64,000 nt of DNA from Chitinophaga sp. GbtcB8. GTDB taxonomy: Bacteria > Bacteroidota > Bacteroidia > Chitinophagales > Chitinophagaceae. The DNA lies in NCBI RefSeq assembly GCF_019091455.1, contig NZ_JAGXJN010000015.1, positions 1-64,000 on the forward strand. Reading direction: 5' to 3'. How positions within the stretch are numbered: position 1 is the stretch's first letter; each line of letters begins with the position of its first letter. Under the pieces are notes generated by a model that saw only the letters and a program-made list of their open reading frames with translations, had not been told where the DNA came from and did not search any database. Both the position numbers and the translations under genes were made by a program. Positions 35,182 to 44,115 of the stretch are shown here, piece after piece.

Positions 35182-36453
35182 ATGCAGGATATTGATACTA
35201 CCTTACGCAACTGGGCAGGCAATTATGCGTACAGCACGCAAAACTTACACTGTCCTGATTCAGTGGCAGCCGTACAGCAGCTGGTAAAGGAGCTGCCGCA
35301 TTTAAGAGTGCTGGGCACCCGGCATTGTTTTAACAGTATTGCTGATTCTACGGAGCATTTGGTTTCCCTGCAGCAGCTAAACCAGGTAATATCCCTTGAC
35401 GCCGAAAACCAAACGGTAACGGTAGGCGGTGGTATCAACTACGGGCAGCTATGCCCTCACCTGCAAAAGAACGGTTTTGCCTTACATAACCTGGCATCTT
35501 TACCACATATTTCAATAGCAGGCGCCTGCGCTACTGCTACCCACGGATCGGGCAGCGGGAATGGCAACCTGGCTACGGCTGTTGCCGCGCTGGAAATGGT
35601 GGTTGCTTCCGGAGAGGTGGTTACGCTATCGCGGGAAAAAGATGGCGCTACATTCCGGGGAGCCGTGGTGGGCCTGGGCAGTGCAGGTGTAGTAACCCAG
35701 CTAACATTAGACATTGTTCCTTCCTATTCTATACAGCAGGATCTTTACGAGCACCTGCCTTTTACTGCGCTGGAAAACCGGCTGGAAGCTATTTTTTCCA
35801 GCGCTTACAGTGTAAGCCTGTTCACTGACTGGAAGCGCCGCACCTTTAGCCAGGTATGGCTGAAACGCCGGGTGGAAGCGGGCCAGCAGCTGGGAATGCC
35901 AGATGATTTTTTTGGCGCAACGCTGGCTACAAAAGCATTACATCCCATTGGCGAATTATCTGCAGTGCATTGTACAGAACAAATGGGCGTTCCAGGCCCC
36001 TGGTTTGAACGGCTGCCGCATTTCCGTATGAACTTTACCCCCAGCAGCGGCGAAGAATTACAATCAGAATATTTTGTATCGCTGGATGATGGGTATGATG
36101 CGCTGCTGGCTATAGACCAGATAAGGGACCATATTGCGCCGCACCTGTTAATTTCAGAGATCCGTACTATTGATGCAGATGGCTTTTGGATGAGCCCCTG
36201 TTACAAACAACCCTGCCTGGCCATTCACTTCACCTGGCAGCAGGACTGGGAGGCCGTACAGCAGGTATTACCATTAATTGAAACGCAGCTGGCGCCTTTT
36301 AATGCCCGCCCTCACTGGGGTAAAGTATTTACCATGGCGCCGGAACGGATAAAGCTCTTATACAAAAAGCTGCCGGAGTTCCGGCAGCTTTTGCAAACGT
36401 ATGATCCCGGAGGAAAGTTCAGGAATGCGTTTGTGGACGGGTATATTTTTTAG
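35182..36453 (+). CDS. Alditol-oxidase / sugar-lactone-oxidase-like flavoprotein
   Basis: This 423-residue enzyme of the VAO/PCMH flavin family has FAD-binding LGTRHCFNSIAD (residues 44-55), in which H48 is at the position that covalently holds FAD in alditol oxidase, and GGGINYGQL and ATHGSGSGNGNLAT for the pyrophosphate. The ALO-type C-terminal domain ends in YDPGGKFRNAFVDGYIF. Relatives oxidise polyols such as xylitol or sorbitol, or aldonolactones, with oxygen. No signal peptide, so cytoplasmic. It lies next to, and convergent with, a PI-PLC/SusCD operon; a cyclic or linear polyol from headgroup breakdown would be a reasonable substrate, but this is inference. Confidence 0.88.
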   Translation: MQDIDTTLRNWAGNYAYSTQNLHCPDSVAAVQQLVKELPHLRVLGTRHCFNSIADSTEHLVSLQQLNQVISLDAENQTVTVGGGINYGQLCPHLQKNGFALHNLASLPHISIAGACATATHGSGSGNGNLATAVAALEMVVASGEVVTLSREKDGATFRGAVVGLGSAGVVTQLTLDIVPSYSIQQDLYEHLPFTALENRLEAIFSSAYSVSLFTDWKRRTFSQVWLKRRVEAGQQLGMPDDFFGATLATKALHPIGELSAVHCTEQMGVPGPWFERLPHFRMNFTPSSGEELQSEYFVSLDDGYDALLAIDQIRDHIAPHLLISEIRTIDADGFWMSPCYKQPCLAIHFTWQQDWEAVQQVLPLIETQLAPFNARPHWGKVFTMAPERIKLLYKKLPEFRQLLQTYDPGGKFRNAFVDGYIF

Positions 36454-36463
36454 CGCTTTTGCA

Positions 36464-37570
36464 TCAGTGCGCGCCTGCAGCAGCAGTGATGTTGCTGAAT
36501 ACAGGGTTTATCCTCAGGTATTTATTTGACCCGTCAAAGCTCACTTCATAATCTGAGCTGAAGTGGGTGCTTTTACGATAGTAATCCGTAGTAATGATCT
36601 GCGCCCCGGAATTGCAGGCGGCCTGGAAAGATGACTTATCATTCAGGCGGGCTTCTTTGGTATCTGCATCGGCACGGGTGCGGATGATATAACCTTTGGC
36701 TACCAGGTCTTTTATTTCCGGCATCCTGGGATTGTTGCGGATCATCATGGCTGCTTCAGGTGTGCCGGGATCTGCATTTACAAATAACACGCGGCCTTTT
36801 AAAGACGGGTGGCCGGCAATGTACATGGCTCTTTTACGGTCATGATCATCCAGCACAAAAAGAAATTTACCCCGGGCTGCTTTCAGGGCAGGCCAGTTAT
36901 CATGCAGCACGGCTTCTTCCAGGGTATTGTAATTACCCCGTACCTTATCCGGTGTAATAATATTTTCTGCGCCTAAATAATCCGTCAGCTCTTTATCCAG
37001 TGCCTGGAAAGTGGCTTCTGTAACAGGTTCCGGCTCTGTAAGCATGGAATTTTCTTTGCGGGGCTCCCCTCCTTTTACTTCCAGGGTAATGAATACGGGA
37101 TAATGATCCGGGTGTTTATCCGACCAGGCTTTCAGATCCTGCAGGCCCTGTTTAAGGGTCAGGCAATAGCTGCGGAAATCCAGGTCAGGGATATGAAATA
37201 CTTTAAAGCCAGGCTGGTTCATCACGCCATCAGGATCAAAAGGCGGCTGACCGGGCGCCCAGTCCAGCCCTTTGGGATGCGCATATCTTCCGCCTTTTTC
37301 ATCTGCATACGCATCAATCTCCAGGTTCAGCAAACCCATATCCAGCTGCGCTGTTAAGGGAATGTGCTCGTAATCTATTTTGCTGGCGGAAACAGAATCT
37401 TTTTGCTGAAATACTTTAAATAATGCGGGGTCAATGGCCTTTTTATAACTGTTGTGCGAGCCTATCACCTGGATCCTGTTCATATGCAGATCGTCCGGCA
37501 GTCCTTCTTTATGCAGCACCGGCAGGGCCAGCGCCAGGCTAAGGCTTATTAATGTTTTCAACATAATCAT
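36464..37570 (-). CDS. Ca2+-dependent phosphoinositide phospholipase C-like protein
   Basis: This exported 368-residue protein has a signal peptide (residues 1-17). The opening IQVIGSHNSYKKAI with catalytic-type H39, LLNLEIDAYADEKGG and FKVFHIPDLDF carry the two histidines and acidic metal ligands of the Ca2+-dependent PI-PLC family (PI-PLC-C1 type). LRIN and the C-terminal beta strands close the TIM barrel. It would split a glycerophosphodiester such as phosphatidylinositol into diacylglycerol and a phospho-headgroup. It is the last gene of the SusC-SusD-PLC operon. An intrinsic terminator stands only 6 bases before its ATG, so its expression relies on read-through or another control. Confidence 0.87.
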   Translation of the reverse strand: MIMLKTLISLSLALALPVLHKEGLPDDLHMNRIQVIGSHNSYKKAIDPALFKVFQQKDSVSASKIDYEHIPLTAQLDMGLLNLEIDAYADEKGGRYAHPKGLDWAPGQPPFDPDGVMNQPGFKVFHIPDLDFRSYCLTLKQGLQDLKAWSDKHPDHYPVFITLEVKGGEPRKENSMLTEPEPVTEATFQALDKELTDYLGAENIITPDKVRGNYNTLEEAVLHDNWPALKAARGKFLFVLDDHDRKRAMYIAGHPSLKGRVLFVNADPGTPEAAMMIRNNPRMPEIKDLVAKGYIIRTRADADTKEARLNDKSSFQAACNSGAQIITTDYYRKSTHFSSDYEVSFDGSNKYLRINPVFSNITAAAGAH

Positions 37571-37575
37571 GGTTT

Positions 37576-37607
37576 TAAAAAAGCCGGCCTGTTGTTACAG
37601 GCCGGCT
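37576..37607 (-). terminator. Intrinsic terminator between the SusD and PI-PLC genes
   Basis: An 11-bp GC-rich stem AGCCGGCCTGT (37582-37592) with its exact complement (37597-37607), loop of 4, is followed on the minus strand by six T. It ends six bases before the PI-PLC start codon. Confidence 0.8.
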
Positions 37608-37623
37608 ACAGGTTTCAACAAAG

Positions 37624-39222
37624 TTAGTTAGGATATCCCGGATTTTGTCTCAGGTTTGTGTTTAACCTGATCTCCGTGATAGGTATAGGATAAATACGAC
37701 GGGTTACATCTTTATTCATGCTCAGGTTATCGTTCGGCAAAGGATATTCCGTTTCAAACTGGCCAAAGCGGATAAGGTCCTGGCGGCGCCAGCCTTCCCA
37801 TGAAAGCTCGCGTGCACGCTCGTCCAGGATAGCCTGCAGGTCTACACTGGTAGCCTGCTGAGCGCCGGCGCGGGTGCGCAGCTTGTTCACCAGTATAAGC
37901 GGCGTTTGTACTTCCCCGTTCACCGCAGTTGCAGGAGCGCCGCGTAAAATGGCTTCTGCTTTCATCAGCAGCACATCGGCCAAGCGGAATACCGGCACAT
38001 CATTCCCATTCAGGCGGGTTGCCTGTGTGATGGCAGGATCCGGGTAGTATTTGATAGAACGTACGCCGGAGGCCTGGCTAAGACGTGTGTTACCAATATC
38101 CATAGGTTTGCCGGGTACCAGTATAAGCGGTTTATAAATTATGATCTGCGTGCCGTCATCAGGGTACAATACCGGCTGGTTTGTGAAACCGCCTGCACCA
38201 TCCGGGTAGAACTGCGGGCCTGCCAGCCAGGTTTGGGTGCGGGCATCGCCGGGTATATTAAAGCGGTCATAAAACTCAGGCGTAGTGCTCATGGCAATAC
38301 TTAAACCTACGTTAAAACCGTATGCCTGTACCAGGTAATAGTAAAACCCAAAACGGGTGAACTGGTTGCCGGGGATCTGCTGATCATAAGGCACCGCAAA
38401 AATGGTTTCGTTGATCTGCGGACCATTATTAGGCAGGAAAATATCACGAAAATTGTGGTCCAGCGCGTAGTTGGTGTTTGACTGAATGCTGTCGGCCATG
38501 GCCACTACATCCTTATAACGGTCTATACCGGTATACGTTACGGAGTTCAGGTACAATTTTGCCAGCAGCGCAAATGCCATAGCTTTAGTAGGACGGCCAT
38601 ACTGCAGCAGGTTAGTAGCTGCGTTATTGCTTTTGGAAGGCAGTGATGGTGCAATGGCCTTCAGCTCTGATTCAATATAGGCAAATACGGTAGCACGCGG
38701 CTGTGTACTGGGCAGGGTATCTACCGGGAAAGTAGTGATCAGCGGCACATTACCATAGGTATCCATCATAAAGTAGTAGTACAATGCGCGCATAGCCCTT
38801 ACTTCCACTGTTAAAGATGCTTTGGTGGCATCATCCAGCTTGGAGCCGGCCAGCACGCTAACCAGGCGGTTACAGTTATTAATACCGCCAAAACCCCATT
38901 GCCATATACCGGTTACATATGGGTGGTCAATGGTCCAGGTGTGGTAGTGGCACTGGCGGTACTGGCCACCATCATCAAAGTTACCATCGCGTGCAGGAAT
39001 AATAGCTTCGTCTGTTGACAGCTCCTGCATACGCCAGTAGTTAATGGCGTAATTAGATGACAGGTTGGAGTACATGGTACCCAGCAAAGCGGCATAATCT
39101 GAGGATGTTTCCGGGAAGTTGCCGCCTACGTACTGCGACTCAACATCCACATCCAGCTTGCGACAGCCACTGATGGATACAAGCGCCGCCAGTGCTGTTA
39201 TGATCAAATATATTCTTTTCAT
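37624..39222 (-). CDS. SusD/RagB-family outer-membrane lipoprotein
   Basis: This is a 532-residue surface lipoprotein. The signal ends in the lipobox ISGC (C20). SusD-like N-terminal sequence (SSDYAALLGTMYSNLSSN), tetratricopeptide-like helices with AFALLAKLYLNS, and the C-terminal RagB part (VFRLADVLLMKAEAIL, LVNKLRTRAG, ELSWEGWRRQDLIRFG, RRIYPIPITEI) are all present. It captures the ligand for the SusC transporter encoded 40 bases upstream. Confidence 0.94.
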   Translation of the reverse strand: MKRIYLIITALAALVSISGCRKLDVDVESQYVGGNFPETSSDYAALLGTMYSNLSSNYAINYWRMQELSTDEAIIPARDGNFDDGGQYRQCHYHTWTIDHPYVTGIWQWGFGGINNCNRLVSVLAGSKLDDATKASLTVEVRAMRALYYYFMMDTYGNVPLITTFPVDTLPSTQPRATVFAYIESELKAIAPSLPSKSNNAATNLLQYGRPTKAMAFALLAKLYLNSVTYTGIDRYKDVVAMADSIQSNTNYALDHNFRDIFLPNNGPQINETIFAVPYDQQIPGNQFTRFGFYYYLVQAYGFNVGLSIAMSTTPEFYDRFNIPGDARTQTWLAGPQFYPDGAGGFTNQPVLYPDDGTQIIIYKPLILVPGKPMDIGNTRLSQASGVRSIKYYPDPAITQATRLNGNDVPVFRLADVLLMKAEAILRGAPATAVNGEVQTPLILVNKLRTRAGAQQATSVDLQAILDERARELSWEGWRRQDLIRFGQFETEYPLPNDNLSMNKDVTRRIYPIPITEIRLNTNLRQNPGYPN

Positions 39223-39262
39223 CCGTTAATATTTTTGTAGTTACTTTTTTAATCTGCCTCCG

Positions 39263-42200
39263 TTAAAACGCAGCGGATACCCCTATGATATAAGTGCGTG
39301 TTTTAGGATAGAAGTTGTTGTTATCAATACCGGGGGTAACGCCGCCGATGTTAATCTCAGGATCCACACCACGGTATTTGGTGATCACAAAAAGGTTATT
39401 ACCGGATACATAAAAGCGGATGCTTTTTACAGATTGTGTATGCGGTTTGAAGGTGTAACCTAAAGTAACGTTATCCATACGCAGGTACGAACCACTTTCC
39501 AGGAAACGGTCAGAGATCAGGTAGGCATTAATATCCTTGTAAGATTCCTGTAAGGTAAAAGTGGGAATGTTCTGGATCTTGGAATCTACCGGGTTGTTTA
39601 AACCTGCCAGGGTAGCGTTCAGTATTTTGTTACCGGTTACGCCGCGCACCAGGAAGTTCAGGTCAAAACTTTTGTAGTAGAAGGTGTTGGTCCAGCCGTA
39701 AATAAGGGATGGCTGGGCGTTACCGGCAATCCTTGCATCAGTGGTCAGCGGCTGTGTGGCGATCACTTTCCCGTCTGCATTTTCATAAGAGCTTACGCCA
39801 TTCTCATTCTTACCTACATAATGCCACAGGTTAAAGGTACCCAGGGCCTCACCGGGCAGAATGATCTGGCTGTAGTTACCTGACTGGCCTTTACCACCCA
39901 GCTGCGCGGTTTGAATGTAGTTGATGGTGAATTTATCGTTCGATAATTTTTCGATCGAATTCTTGTTGTGCGCCAGGTTAACGGAGGTTTTCCAGGTAAA
40001 GCTCTTGGTTCTTACCGGCACGGCGTTGATCACCAGCTCTATACCACTGTTCTTAATGCTGCCTACGTTTGCGGTATAGGTAGGTACAAAATACTGGGTA
40101 GTGGAAACCGGGTACTGATCATAGATCAGGTCAGATGTTTTCTTGATATAATAATCCACAGAACCATTGATACGGTCTTTCAGAAGACCGAAGTCCAGGC
40201 CGATGTTGGTAGTAGCGGTGCTTTCCCATTTCAGGTCAGGATTGTCATTACGTACCGGGCCAATGGAATTGGTAACATTACCGTTATACAGGAACTTGGG
40301 ACTGGCGGATGAACCATATACCAGCAGCGAAGAGAAGGCGTTGAAGCCGGCGCTGTTACCGGAGGCTCCGTAACCTACCCTTAATTTCAGGAAGCTGATA
40401 GCCCGTATATTCTTCATAAATTCTTCATTGCTGATATTCCAGCCGGCAGAGATGGCCGGGAAATACCCCCAGCGGTTGTTCACACCAAATGCAGAAGAGC
40501 CATCATTACGCAGGGATGCCTGGAACAGGTATTTATCTGCATAGGCATACTGCACACGTGCATAATAAGAGATCAGGCGCAGGGTGGAGATCGGGTTGTT
40601 ATCAAATGCGATCTGCGAAGTATTGGACGGGTTGGAGAGGTACAGGTTATTATACGTCAGGTTATCATTGGAGAAGTTCTGCGTAGTGATCCCGAAACCA
40701 TCATTGCTACGGTCCTGCTGATAGGTGTAACCACCTAACAGGCGCAGGGTATGCTGCCCAAATTCGCGGTCGTAATTGAAATAGGATTCCAGTACGGTGC
40801 TGGTGTTCAGATATGATTTACGGGTAGCCAAACCGTTAAAGTTCACTGCCAGACCGGAAAAGCGGTTGTAGTAGCTGTTATAGTTGTATTCATCCCGTTG
40901 GGTAGATGCGGACAGGGTATATTTCAGGCCTTTTATAATGTCTACCTGTACCAGTCCGTTGATCAGTGTTTTGTTATCATCTGTTTTAATGAAGTTATTA
41001 TCGATCAGGGACAGCGGGTTTAAAGTGCCGCTACCGGTACGGGCATAATATTCTTTATAAGAACCGTCTTTATTGAACGGGCTTACTGTTGGCAGGTAAA
41101 AAAGGCGGTTGGATAATACCTGCGGCTGTACGATGTCGTCGCCTTTAGTATGGCTGTTAGTAACGGTAACGCCTAATTTTAAACGGTTACTGAAGAAACG
41201 TTGTGTCAGGAAACCTCTTACAGTGGTACGTTCCAGGGAACTATTCTTCAGCACACCATTATTTTTCAGATAGTTTACGCTGCCGCCATAATCGGTGTTG
41301 GCTGTGGCGCCGCCAAAAGAAATATTATGGTTCATTGAATACCCTTTTCTTTTGGTGAGGGCCTGCCAGTTGGTGCTGGAGCCGTCATCATTCAGAACAG
41401 GGATCAGGGTTTGGCCGTTCTTGGCCAGGTAACCACGCAGCTCGTCTGCGCTCAGCATATCAATTTCTTTGGATACTTCTTCCATAGCGCCGTAGGCACT
41501 GTAATTCAGCCTTGTTTGTCCGGGTTTGGCTCTTTTGGTAGTTACCATAATTACGCCGTTGGAGGCACGTGCACCGTAAATAGCAGTGGCAGCGGCATCT
41601 TTCAGCACATCAATGCTTTCAATATCTGCAGGCGCCAGCAGGTCAATAGAAGCGCCGGGTACACCATCAATTACATAAAAGGGTTCCATAGCGCCACCGG
41701 TAGTACGGATGGTGGAGGGGCCCCTTAATACCACGGCAGGCGCCTGGTTGGGGTCACCGCTTTTGGTTACGTTCAAACCGGCTACTTTACCCTGCAGTAA
41801 TTCTGCGGGGCTGGTTAATACGCCCTGGTTAAACTCTTCCGACTTAATAGTGGTGATGGATACCGTTACATCTTTTTTACTGGCGGTACCATAACCAATT
41901 ACCACTACATCTTTTAATTGTTTGGTATCTGTTACCAGGGTAATGTTAATTACTTTTTTATTTTCTGCTTTTGCTTCTTTGGGTACGGATCCCATTAAAG
42001 AGAACAGCAACACCTCATCGGGTCCGTTCACAGTAAGCGTGTAGGCGCCGTTGGCGTTGGTGGTGGTGCCCCGGTTAGTGCCTTTTACCGACACGGTTAC
42101 ACCGGGCAGCGGTGCATTGTTTTCGTCCGTAACGATACCTTTAATGGTGCCATCTGTGCGCTGGGCATAGGATGTAATTCCCAACAGCATTACCCATAAC

Positions 42201-42268
42201 AACACAAAGGTTGCTTTGACAGCTGTACGGCAAAATGGCTTTAATGATAAAGCGTACATTTTCTTCAT
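39263..42268 (-). CDS. SusC-family TonB-dependent transporter, no STN domain
   Basis: This 1001-residue outer-membrane transporter has a signal peptide (to about residue 35, TSYAQ), then directly the carboxypeptidase-regulatory-like barrel (GTIKGIVTDENNAPLPGVTV), the SusC signature KDVVVIGYGTASKKDVT, a plug with FYVIDGVPGASIDLL, VLKDAAATAIYGARASNG, and a barrel ending in GVSAAF. There is no STN domain and no sigma/FecR pair beside it, unlike the locus at 18-25 kb, so regulation must differ. First gene of the operon with SusD and PI-PLC. No exact -7 box was found within 150 bases upstream. Confidence 0.95.
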   Translation of the reverse strand: MKKMYALSLKPFCRTAVKATFVLLWVMLLGITSYAQRTDGTIKGIVTDENNAPLPGVTVSVKGTNRGTTTNANGAYTLTVNGPDEVLLFSLMGSVPKEAKAENKKVINITLVTDTKQLKDVVVIGYGTASKKDVTVSITTIKSEEFNQGVLTSPAELLQGKVAGLNVTKSGDPNQAPAVVLRGPSTIRTTGGAMEPFYVIDGVPGASIDLLAPADIESIDVLKDAAATAIYGARASNGVIMVTTKRAKPGQTRLNYSAYGAMEEVSKEIDMLSADELRGYLAKNGQTLIPVLNDDGSSTNWQALTKRKGYSMNHNISFGGATANTDYGGSVNYLKNNGVLKNSSLERTTVRGFLTQRFFSNRLKLGVTVTNSHTKGDDIVQPQVLSNRLFYLPTVSPFNKDGSYKEYYARTGSGTLNPLSLIDNNFIKTDDNKTLINGLVQVDIIKGLKYTLSASTQRDEYNYNSYYNRFSGLAVNFNGLATRKSYLNTSTVLESYFNYDREFGQHTLRLLGGYTYQQDRSNDGFGITTQNFSNDNLTYNNLYLSNPSNTSQIAFDNNPISTLRLISYYARVQYAYADKYLFQASLRNDGSSAFGVNNRWGYFPAISAGWNISNEEFMKNIRAISFLKLRVGYGASGNSAGFNAFSSLLVYGSSASPKFLYNGNVTNSIGPVRNDNPDLKWESTATTNIGLDFGLLKDRINGSVDYYIKKTSDLIYDQYPVSTTQYFVPTYTANVGSIKNSGIELVINAVPVRTKSFTWKTSVNLAHNKNSIEKLSNDKFTINYIQTAQLGGKGQSGNYSQIILPGEALGTFNLWHYVGKNENGVSSYENADGKVIATQPLTTDARIAGNAQPSLIYGWTNTFYYKSFDLNFLVRGVTGNKILNATLAGLNNPVDSKIQNIPTFTLQESYKDINAYLISDRFLESGSYLRMDNVTLGYTFKPHTQSVKSIRFYVSGNNLFVITKYRGVDPEINIGGVTPGIDNNNFYPKTRTYIIGVSAAF

Positions 42269-42691
42269 TTCATTTAATTGTTAAGGATTGCTTTGAATCT
42301 GATAGATCTTGTTGGTCCGTTTTTGGTTCAGTAGCTATAATATCAATTGTCGTCATTTTCCCCTATGGTAATACGTGTGTCAAAAAGCTATCCCCCAGCC
42401 TTAACAATTCCTTCACATTGAAGGGCCTGTTATAGGATGACCAGATAAGCATATGACATACATGATCACCTTGGACATTATTACTTGTATTGGCTCCTGT
42501 TTCAGGTTATTGCTACAGTATACATTTTACGATCCTGGTTTATGTGGCGTTGTTTTTCATACGGGTACAGTTAGCGGCGCAGTTTTATCCGTGATCCATA
42601 ACAGCTGGGTCTTTCTATAGGTTTTACCGGTATTTTACTGGCCAGGGCAATATTAGATAAAAAAGTGCAACCGGATAATAATATTGGGGAT
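42269..42691. other. Gap upstream of the second SusC gene, no certain gene
   Basis: About 420 bases hold the presumed promoter region of the SusC operon. Short frames exist on both strands (for example a plus-strand 55-codon frame from an ATG at 42452, and a second open stretch that would read LSIGFTGILLARAILDKK), but none has a full gene's character. They could be remains of a decayed small membrane protein. I see no hairpin or repeat apart from the terminator at its right end. Confidence 0.4.
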
Positions 42692-42724
42692 AAAAAAAAC
42701 ACCAGGTGGTAAACCCGGTGTTTT
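42692..42724 (-). terminator. Intrinsic terminator of the DinB gene
   Basis: An 8-bp stem AAAACACC/GGTGTTTT (42696-42703 with 42717-42724), extended by two further G-C pairs past a mismatch, is followed on the minus strand by a T-run of eight. It lies 8 bases after the DinB stop. Confidence 0.75.
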
Positions 42725-42732
42725 AGGATATA

Positions 42733-43245
42733 TTAAAAACGGTCCCAGAATGGCGGCGGTTCAATGCCCAGGGATCGCAGGTACACATAACCCTGGCCGC
42801 GGTGGTGAATTTCATTATCCACCAGGTATAAAAAGTTAGCGTAAATGGGGCCTTCGTACATCCCAAAAGCTTTTTCCACTTCGTGAAAGCGTTCCGGGGA
42901 GATCTGCGGCCAGAGCGCTTCTATTTCCGCGGTCACCTCATCCCACTGCTTTAATATTTCTTCTTTGGTGGCCGGCAAAGGTTTTTCGGAATGATGCTCC
43001 AGCTCATTGATCTGCGGCCATTTACCCGTGGCAACACCTTTAATTCCGCCGCTTGCCAGGCCGGTTAGTTCTTCTGCCAGGCCGGCAAATGGGCGCATAC
43101 CGCCAATGGAATAGCTGAAAAGCTTATCTTCGGGAAATGCAACAATGACGCGGCGGGTTAATTGACGGTGTCCCTGCCAGTGCTGCAGCAGCTCTTCGGG
43201 GCTGATAACCTGTGCAGGAGCGGAAAAAGTGGTATTGGTTGCCAT
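42733..43245 (-). CDS. DinB-family protein
   Basis: This is a 170-residue four-helix-bundle protein of the DinB/YfiT superfamily, metal-dependent enzymes often acting in thiol chemistry or stress. Helix 1 carries LLQHWQGHRQLTRRV, the centre has VATGKWPQINELEHH, and the C-terminal helix has DNEIHHRGQGYVYLRSLGI with the paired histidines that bind the metal. These three histidine positions are all kept, so it is likely active. The substrate is not known. The gene is monocistronic. Confidence 0.88.
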   Translation of the reverse strand: MATNTTFSAPAQVISPEELLQHWQGHRQLTRRVIVAFPEDKLFSYSIGGMRPFAGLAEELTGLASGGIKGVATGKWPQINELEHHSEKPLPATKEEILKQWDEVTAEIEALWPQISPERFHEVEKAFGMYEGPIYANFLYLVDNEIHHRGQGYVYLRSLGIEPPPFWDRF

Positions 43246-43685
43246 GATTAAAGGGTTTTAAAGTTTAATAATCTGTTTGACAATACGAAGTAACACAGGG
43301 GGAGTGACAGCCTTATGTCAGTATGCGCAGGAAGAATTTTAAAATTTTTTTGTGGTGTGACCTCAACAAAAGATCAAAAAAAGGGTTGTAATGTAATAGT
43401 TCCTTTACAGGTTGTATAAATTCCGGTTACATTGCCCGGTGATTGCAAAAGAAGGCCCCCTTTCCGGGTAAGATCCCGGCGGTATTGAGCTAACAGCCCA
43501 TCAGCCCGGTTTTATCAGTGAAAAAGATGCTTTTATTATGGACGATGATGACCACCGCTTTCGTTATTTCCGCCGATAAATGGTTAATTGGCATAATTTA
43601 AGCTGCACAGGCTAGTTTATAGAAAAGCCGGCTGTCTTAATTATTGAACGGTTTTTAATTATTAACGCTTAAATTAAATATTACT
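43246..43685. other. Gap upstream of the SWIB gene, no certain gene
   Basis: About 440 bases. A GC-rich patch near 43455-43510 contains a CCGGG/CCCGG hairpin (43464-43479). A tiny frame from GTG 43518 to 43601 reads like a free signal peptide (KKMLLLWTMMTTAFVISA) and could be the remnant of a secreted-protein gene. Nothing else is recognised. Confidence 0.4.
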
Positions 43686-44021
43686 ATGGCAAAAACAGCT
43701 AAATCAGCTACCAAGGAAACGCCTGCTAAAAAAGCAACAGCGAAAGCTGCTGCCCCCAAAACTGCCGCTAAGAAAAGCAATACAGGTTTAATGGCCCCGC
43801 TTACGCCCAGCCCTGCATTAGCTGCAGTTGTAGGCAGCCAACCTTTGCCAAGAACAGAGATCATCAAAAAAATCTGGGATTATATTAAGGCGCATGGCCT
43901 GCAGGATCAGCAGAACAAACGCATGATCAATGCCGATGATAAGCTGAAAGGGATTTTTGAAGGTAAGAGCCAGATCTCTATGTTTGAACTGGCAAAAGTA
44001 GTAGGCAAACATGTAAGCTAA
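43686..44021 (+). CDS. SWIB-domain protein with histone-H1-like basic tail
   Basis: This is a 111-residue protein. Residues 2-34 are almost only Lys, Ala, Thr and Pro (KKATAKAAAPKTAAKK and similar), like the tail of histone H1 and of bacterial H1-like proteins. Residues about 38-111 are a SWIB/MDM2 domain (LPRTEIIKKIWDYIKAHGLQ, MINADDKLKGIF, ISMFELAKVVGKHV). In eukaryotes SWIB is a chromatin-remodelling domain; bacterial copies are known in Chlamydia and Bacteroidota and are thought to act on the nucleoid. The tail would bind DNA without sequence preference. Monocistronic. Confidence 0.9.
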   Translation: MAKTAKSATKETPAKKATAKAAAPKTAAKKSNTGLMAPLTPSPALAAVVGSQPLPRTEIIKKIWDYIKAHGLQDQQNKRMINADDKLKGIFEGKSQISMFELAKVVGKHVS

Positions 44022-44115
44022 AAAGGTATATGAGGTAAAACAGTGGGCGCAGGCTATGGCTTTGCGCCGCTGTTCGGCCTTGCTGTTTGTCATTTGTACA
44101 GGCAGTATGCCTGCG

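Noticed and set aside
43464..43479. Riboswitch in the GC-rich patch before the SWIB gene
   Set aside because: Only one short hairpin is visible and no known riboswitch core could be matched.
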